Shown here piece by piece: positions 59,610 to 64,000 of a DNA stretch of 64,000 bases. The notes under the pieces were generated by a model. It worked only from the letters and a program-made list of their open reading frames with translations. It was not told the origin of the DNA and did no database searches. Location of the stretch: NCBI RefSeq assembly GCF_023283485.1, contig NZ_JAKILU010000004.1, positions 241,407 to 305,406 on the forward strand. The letters are read 5' to 3'. The first letter of the stretch is position 1. The number at the start of each line of letters is the position of its first letter. Source of the DNA: Shewanella glacialipiscicola. Lineage in GTDB: Bacteria > Pseudomonadota > Gammaproteobacteria > Enterobacterales > Shewanellaceae. The translations under genes were made by a program, and so were the position numbers.

Positions 59610-60509
59610 ATGAGTGTAACAGTATTTATTCAAGGTCGGAATGGCGTCACACGCTGGCAGCCCAGTAAACGCTGGTTGCTACTTCCAATGCTATTGTTAG
59701 CGACAGGATCGGGTATTTATCAATACAGCTCTGCTCGATTTCAAGATCAGCAGGCGAGTGTCGATAATGATCGCCTTGTACGCGAACAACAAAAGAAACA
59801 AGTCTTAGAGCTGAAAAGTGCTACCGAGTCACAACTAACCATATTAGTGACCCATGTTGCACGTATGCAAGCTAAGATCACCCGTCTCGAAGCCTTAGGT
59901 CAACAGGTCGCCCAGCAAAACAAGCTAGATGCAGATTTTGATTTCTCATCTGAAGTTGGCGTGGGTGGTTTGAGTGAATTAGGCACTAATATTGAGCTCG
60001 GACAGCTTATCGTTGATATGGATAAGCTAGCATCACGAATTGACAATAATAATGTTCAGCTTTCACTCCTTGAAACCGTGTCATTTAACCACCATATAGA
60101 TGATGAACGTTATATATCAGGTGTCCCGCTCGATAAAGGTTGGTTATCATCATCCTACGGGTTGCGTAATGATCCTTTCAACGGTCGTAGGACTGTACAT
60201 AAAGGGATTGATTTTACGGGTCGAGAAGGCGCAAAAGTTATTGCAACTGCAGCAGGCGTAGTCACTTTTGCTGGAAATATGTTCGGTTATGGCGAGTTGG
60301 TTGAAATTGACCATGGTAACGGTCTACATACGCGTTACGGCCATAATAAAGCTTTGTCAGTGACTGTAGGTGATGTGGTCGCAAAAGGCGATGCTATTGC
60401 CAGTATGGGAAGCACGGGGCGCTCAACTGGGGCTCATGTGCATTATGAAGTGTTGCGAGACGGACAACAAATAGATCCACAAAAATTTGTTTACCGCAAA
60501 GCAAGTTAA
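59610..60509 (+). CDS. Membrane-anchored M23 (LytM) peptidase
   Basis: 299 residues. One N-terminal helix (WLLLPMLLLATGSGIYQYSS), a periplasmic coiled coil (about 50-130), then the LytM zinc domain: HKGIDF (His and Asp), GHNKALSV, and HVHYEV, with all metal ligands in place, so it should be active on peptidoglycan cross-links. It holds the position of secM in enterics, between lpxC and secA, but is unrelated. Divergent from dciA. Confidence 0.9.
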   Translation: MSVTVFIQGRNGVTRWQPSKRWLLLPMLLLATGSGIYQYSSARFQDQQASVDNDRLVREQQKKQVLELKSATESQLTILVTHVARMQAKITRLEALGQQVAQQNKLDADFDFSSEVGVGGLSELGTNIELGQLIVDMDKLASRIDNNNVQLSLLETVSFNHHIDDERYISGVPLDKGWLSSSYGLRNDPFNGRRTVHKGIDFTGREGAKVIATAAGVVTFAGNMFGYGELVEIDHGNGLHTRYGHNKALSVTVGDVVAKGDAIASMGSTGRSTGAHVHYEVLRDGQQIDPQKFVYRKAS

Positions 60510-60569
60510 TTGAAACATTGGCTTCTAGTTCCCATCATGGACTTGGCCTACAGAAAATAAGTGATTCAG

Positions 60570-63296
60570 ATGTTTGGTAAATTACTGACAAAAGTATTTG
60601 GTAGTCGCAACGACCGCACTCTTAAAGGGCTTCAAAAGATCGTTATTAGTATTAACGCATTAGAAGCTGATTATGAAAAATTAACCGATGAAGCATTAAA
60701 AGCAAAAACCGCCGAGTTCCGTGAGCGTTTAGCGGCTGGTGCTTCATTAGATAGCATCATGGCTGAAGCGTTTGCAACAGTGCGTGAGGCGTCTAAGCGT
60801 GTATTTGATATGCGCCATTTCGACGTACAGTTACTCGGCGGTATGGTACTTGATAGTAACCGTATTGCGGAGATGCGTACGGGTGAAGGTAAAACATTAA
60901 CGGCCACCTTACCTGCTTATTTAAACGCATTGACAGGTAAAGGCGTTCACGTGATTACTGTGAACGATTATTTGGCCCGTCGTGATGCCGAGAATAACCG
61001 CCCTCTGTTTGAGTTCCTCGGTTTAACCGTGGGTATCAACGTAGCAGGCCTTGGTCAGCACGAAAAGAAAGCCGCTTACAACGCCGATATCACTTACGGT
61101 ACCAATAACGAGTTTGGTTTCGATTATCTGCGCGATAACATGGCGTTTTCACCGCAAGAACGGGTACAACGTCCGTTGCACTACGCCCTAATCGATGAAG
61201 TGGATTCAATCTTAATTGACGAAGCGCGCACGCCACTGATTATTTCCGGTGCAGCTGAAGATAGCTCTGAGCTTTATATCAAGATCAATACACTGATCCC
61301 AAATCTTATCCGTCAAGATAAAGAAGACACGGAGGAGTTTGTGGGTGAGGGCGACTACAGCATCGATGAAAAAGCCAAACAAGTGCATTTCACCGAACGT
61401 GGCCAAGAAAAAGTAGAAAACCTGTTGATCGAGCGCGGTATGTTAGCCGAAGGCGACTCACTCTATTCTGCTGCCAATATTTCACTATTACACCATGTTA
61501 ATGCTGCACTGCGTGCACACACTCTATTTGAGCGTGATGTAGATTACATAGTACAAGACAACGAAGTCATCATTGTCGATGAGCATACGGGTCGTACTAT
61601 GCCTGGTCGTCGTTGGTCAGAAGGCTTACATCAAGCCGTTGAAGCCAAAGAAGGCGTGCACATTCAAAACGAAAACCAAACATTGGCGTCGATTACTTTC
61701 CAAAACTACTTCCGTCAATACGAGAAGTTGGCAGGTATGACTGGTACCGCCGATACTGAGGCGTTCGAATTCCAACACATCTATGGATTAGACACCGTCG
61801 TCGTACCGACGAACCGTCCTATGGTGCGTAAGGACATGGCGGATTTGGTTTATCTGACCGCTGATGAAAAATATCAAGCGATCATCAAAGACATTAAAGA
61901 TTGCCGCGAACGTGGTCAGCCTGTATTGGTGGGCACAGTATCAATCGAGCAGTCTGAGTTGCTAGCACGCTTAATGGTGCAAGAAAACATTCCGCATAAA
62001 GTATTGAATGCTAAATTCCATGAAAAAGAAGCTGAAATCGTTGCTCAAGCGGGTCGTCTTGGTTCAGTGACGATCGCCACTAATATGGCAGGTCGTGGTA
62101 CTGACATCGTACTGGGTGGTAACTGGAATATGGAAATCGATGAACTCGACAATCCAACACCAGAGCAAAAAGCTAAGATTAAAGCTGATTGGCAGATTCG
62201 TCACGATGAAGTTGTTGCCGCGGGTGGTTTACATATTCTAGGCACTGAGCGTCACGAATCACGTCGTATCGATAACCAATTACGTGGCCGCGCCGGTCGT
62301 CAAGGTGATGCGGGTTCATCACGCTTCTATCTGTCGATGGAAGATAGCTTAATGCGTATCTTTGCTTCGGATCGTGTTTCTAGCATGATGAAAAAGCTAG
62401 GAATGGAAGAAGGTGAAGCCATTGAACATCCATGGGTATCACGTGCTATTGAAAATGCCCAACGTAAAGTTGAAGCACGTAACTTCGATATCCGTAAGCA
62501 ATTACTTGAATTTGATGACGTCGCTAATGATCAACGTCAAGTGGTCTACGCCCAGCGTAATGAGTTAATGGATGCTGAGAGTATCGAGGATACCATCAAA
62601 AACATTCAAGGCGATGTGATTGGTGCGGTTGTTGAACAGTATATTCCACCGCAATCTGTGGAAGAACTATGGGACGTTCCTGGTTTAGAGCAGCGTTTAC
62701 ACCAAGAATTTATGCTCAAGTTACCTATCCAAGAATGGTTAGATAAAGAAGACGATCTACATGAAGAGAGTCTACGTGAGCGTATTATCACTGCTTGGGG
62801 TGAGGCTTATAAGGCAAAAGAAGAAATGGTTGGCGCGCAAGTGCTACGCCAATTCGAAAAAGCCGTTATGCTGCAAACGCTCGATGGCTTGTGGAAAGAA
62901 CACTTAGCCGCGATGGACCATCTGCGTCAAGGTATTCATTTACGTGGCTACGCACAGAAGAATCCAAAGCAAGAATATAAGCGCGAATCGTTTGAGTTAT
63001 TTCAACAACTATTGAACACTTTGAAACACGACGTCATCAGTGTGCTGTCAAAAGTACAAGTACAAGCTCAGTCAGATGTGGAAGAAATGGAAGCGCGTCG
63101 TCGTGAAGAAGATGCCAAAATCCAGCGCGACTATCAACACGCTGCGGCCGAGTCGCTTATTGACGGTGGTGATGAGCATGAAGCTGTCACTGCGCACGCA
63201 CCGATGATCCGTGATGGTGACAAAGTGGGTCGTAACGATCCTTGTCCTTGTGGCTCAGGTCGCAAGTATAAACAATGTCACGGCAAATTAAGTTAA
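60570..63296 (+). CDS. secA: Protein translocase ATPase SecA
   Basis: Motor of the Sec pathway. 908 residues from the ATG at 60570 ([17 protein letters not shown]), preferred to a GTG at 60561 by alignment with the E. coli start. Walker [19 protein letters not shown] near residue 105, [14 protein letters not shown] near 209, the helicase motif [10 protein letters not shown], and the C-terminal zinc peptide [14 protein letters not shown] that binds SecB. No secM leader lies upstream, so the ribosome-stall control of enterics is absent here. Confidence 0.97.
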   Translation: MFGKLLTKVFGSRNDRTLKGLQKIVISINALEADYEKLTDEALKAKTAEFRERLAAGASLDSIMAEAFATVREASKRVFDMRHFDVQLLGGMVLDSNRIAEMRTGEGKTLTATLPAYLNALTGKGVHVITVNDYLARRDAENNRPLFEFLGLTVGINVAGLGQHEKKAAYNADITYGTNNEFGFDYLRDNMAFSPQERVQRPLHYALIDEVDSILIDEARTPLIISGAAEDSSELYIKINTLIPNLIRQDKEDTEEFVGEGDYSIDEKAKQVHFTERGQEKVENLLIERGMLAEGDSLYSAANISLLHHVNAALRAHTLFERDVDYIVQDNEVIIVDEHTGRTMPGRRWSEGLHQAVEAKEGVHIQNENQTLASITFQNYFRQYEKLAGMTGTADTEAFEFQHIYGLDTVVVPTNRPMVRKDMADLVYLTADEKYQAIIKDIKDCRERGQPVLVGTVSIEQSELLARLMVQENIPHKVLNAKFHEKEAEIVAQAGRLGSVTIATNMAGRGTDIVLGGNWNMEIDELDNPTPEQKAKIKADWQIRHDEVVAAGGLHILGTERHESRRIDNQLRGRAGRQGDAGSSRFYLSMEDSLMRIFASDRVSSMMKKLGMEEGEAIEHPWVSRAIENAQRKVEARNFDIRKQLLEFDDVANDQRQVVYAQRNELMDAESIEDTIKNIQGDVIGAVVEQYIPPQSVEELWDVPGLEQRLHQEFMLKLPIQEWLDKEDDLHEESLRERIITAWGEAYKAKEEMVGAQVLRQFEKAVMLQTLDGLWKEHLAAMDHLRQGIHLRGYAQKNPKQEYKRESFELFQQLLNTLKHDVISVLSKVQVQAQSDVEEMEARRREEDAKIQRDYQHAAAESLIDGGDEHEAVTAHAPMIRDGDKVGRNDPCPCGSGRKYKQCHGKLS

Positions 63297-63347
63297 TCTG
63301 CATCTTACAGATTAAGCATACTCAAGAAGTAGAATAGAATTAACGCT

Positions 63348-63375
63348 AAAGGCAACTTATCTAAGTTGCCTTTTT
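63348..63375 (+). terminator. secA terminator
   Basis: AAAGGCAACTTA (63348-63359) and TAAGTTGCCTTT (63362-63373) pair over twelve bases with a two-base gap, and T follows. It begins 52 bases after the secA stop and separates it from the rRNA operon. Confidence 0.92.
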
Positions 63376-63538
63376 ATTTCCTCTTTAATAAGCCATGCGT
63401 TTAATAGCGGAAGATTCTGATTACGGTCTCTTACTCCGCTTTTATATTGCTAATCACAGTTATAACGCTTTTCACTTCAATCAATAACGCATTAAGTAAA
63501 TCCTGCGCAGTATTAAATTCAACCTTCTCAGCGAGATT

Positions 63539-63559
63539 TGTGGATAAGTCTGAGGATAA
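63539..63559 (-). promoter_or_regulatory. DnaA box pair upstream of the rRNA promoters
   Basis: TGTGGATAA (63539-63547) is a perfect minus-strand DnaA box, and TGAGGATAA (63551-63559) is a second with one mismatch, twelve bases on. They lie about 65 bases before the P1 promoter. Function not known. Confidence 0.45.
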
Positions 63560-63623
63560 GTAGTGGGTATTATGTGACTAACTGAAACTATTAAAAAAAT
63601 AACGCTAATAGATAAAAAAGCGC

Positions 63624-63651
63624 TTGCGGACTTTCTCAATCTCCCTATAAT
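63624..63651 (+). promoter_or_regulatory. rRNA operon promoter P1
   Basis: -35 TTGCGG (63624-63629), 16-base spacer, -10 TATAAT (63646-63651), then a GCGC discriminator and ACTGACACGG. The stretch CTCCCTATAATGCGC is what I recall from the enteric rrn P1 promoters. The AT-rich run before the -35 fits an UP element, and the discriminator suggests ppGpp/DksA control. Confidence 0.88.
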
Positions 63652-63760
63652 GCGCATCCACTGACACGGCAATGAGCGTAACGTAAGTTAAGCAAATAAC
63701 CCAATCAGTTCATCGGTTAGCAAGCTAAACGATGAGTGTTGAGAAAGTTGAAAAAACTAC

Positions 63761-63788
63761 TTGACGCCCCAACGGGAATGCGTAAAAT
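63761..63788 (+). promoter_or_regulatory. rRNA operon promoter P2
   Basis: -35 TTGACG (63761-63766), 16-base spacer, -10 TAAAAT (63783-63788), then a GC-rich discriminator. It is 137 bases after P1, the enteric spacing of P1 and P2. Preceded by an A-rich tract. Confidence 0.85.
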
Positions 63789-63794
63789 ACGCAG

Positions 63795-64000
63795 CCCTGA
63801 CCCGCTGTAAACTCAGTGTGTGGTCAACGCTCTTTAACAATTTATCAAGCAAATCTGTGTGGACACTCACAGGTGTTGAGTTAATCGAAACTGCCTAGCC
63901 TTCGGGTTGGCAGTCAAAAATTTAAATCAATGTAACAATGAGTGTTCATAGCAATATGTACAGTTTGTTTCTGTAGCAGAAACAAAAAAATCAGAATTCA
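63795..64000 (+). other. 16S rRNA leader (operon start; 16S gene lies beyond the window)
   Basis: The antitermination boxA GCTCTTTAACAA is at 63829-63840; TGACC (63798) and GGTCA (63822) before it could form boxB. ATCTGTGTGGACACTC (from 63853) is the box-C-like segment. A UUCG-type hairpin ACTGCC...CCTTCGGG...GGCAGT lies at 63890-63914 and a perfect ten-pair hairpin TTTGTTTCTG-TAG-CAGAAACAAA at 63964-63986. The mature 16S sequence is not yet present at base 64000. Confidence 0.85.

Noticed and set aside
59600..60569. secM between lpxC and secA
   Set aside because: No stall peptide or secM-like frame; the position is filled by dciA and the M23 peptidase.
63964..63986. Terminator at the window end
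   Set aside because: The ten-pair hairpin is followed by A, not T, and lies in the rRNA leader, so it is a leader structure.

Overview
The window reads as chromosomal DNA of a Shewanella-type gammaproteobacterium. Gene order and protein sequences (yicC-rph-pyrE ... slmA-dut-coaBC-radC-rpmB-rpmG, rarD-yigI-recQ, leuABCD-fadL-glpK, the mraZ-to-lpxC division cluster, then dciA, an M23 peptidase and secA) match my knowledge of that genus. The genus call is an inference from recognition, not a database search. No insertion sequence with a transposase, CRISPR array, prophage or tRNA was seen. Coding density is high and almost all genes are chromosomal housekeeping genes.

Layout. 1-2051 (minus): spoT (cut by the window edge), rpoZ, gmk. 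2309-9330: a less conserved stretch with an unrecognised membrane protein, a nucleotidyltransferase overlapping a sugar-kinase-like phosphotransferase, an MFS transporter, a convergent sulfotransferase, and an 800-bp gap full of inverted repeats. 9331-14532: a large PLD-nuclease/helicase/DUF3427 protein, a YjjG nucleotidase and a MarC-family membrane protein. 14646-24250: yicC, a MITE-like element, rph, pyrE with an attenuator, folE, an S9 peptidase, slmA-dut-coaBC, radC, rpmB-rpmG. 24575-31968: argA, a small membrane protein, rarD, yigI, recQ, and a TPR protein ending in a degenerate GGDEF domain. 32211-37266: the leucine operon with its own promoter, leader peptide leuL (missed by ordinary ORF length cut-offs) and attenuator. 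37795-41485: fadL, a 190-bp palindromic element, glpK, a small conserved-looking protein.

42028-59125 is the peptidoglycan and division (dcw) cluster: a consensus promoter, three MraZ-type TGGRW repeats, then mraZ-rsmH-ftsL-ftsI-murE-murF-mraY-murD-ftsW-murG-murC, a fresh consensus promoter where enterics have ddlB, then ftsQ-ftsA-ftsZ and lpxC. Most junctions overlap or lie within about 30 bases, so transcription and translation are tightly coupled. Together these genes make lipid II and build the septal ring; lpxC commits carbon to lipid A. dciA (replicative helicase loading), the M23 peptidase and secA follow. The window ends inside the leader of a ribosomal RNA operon: P1 and P2 promoters, boxA and leader hairpins are visible, and the 16S gene itself should begin just past base 64000.

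The best leads for new biology are the two palindromic intergenic elements (15590-15790 and 39277-39467), the kinase/nucleotidyltransferase/MFS/sulfotransferase neighbourhood, the lone PLD-helicase, the inactive-looking GGDEF protein, and a dyad embedded in the ftsQ promoter. None of them amounts to a demonstrated new system from sequence alone.
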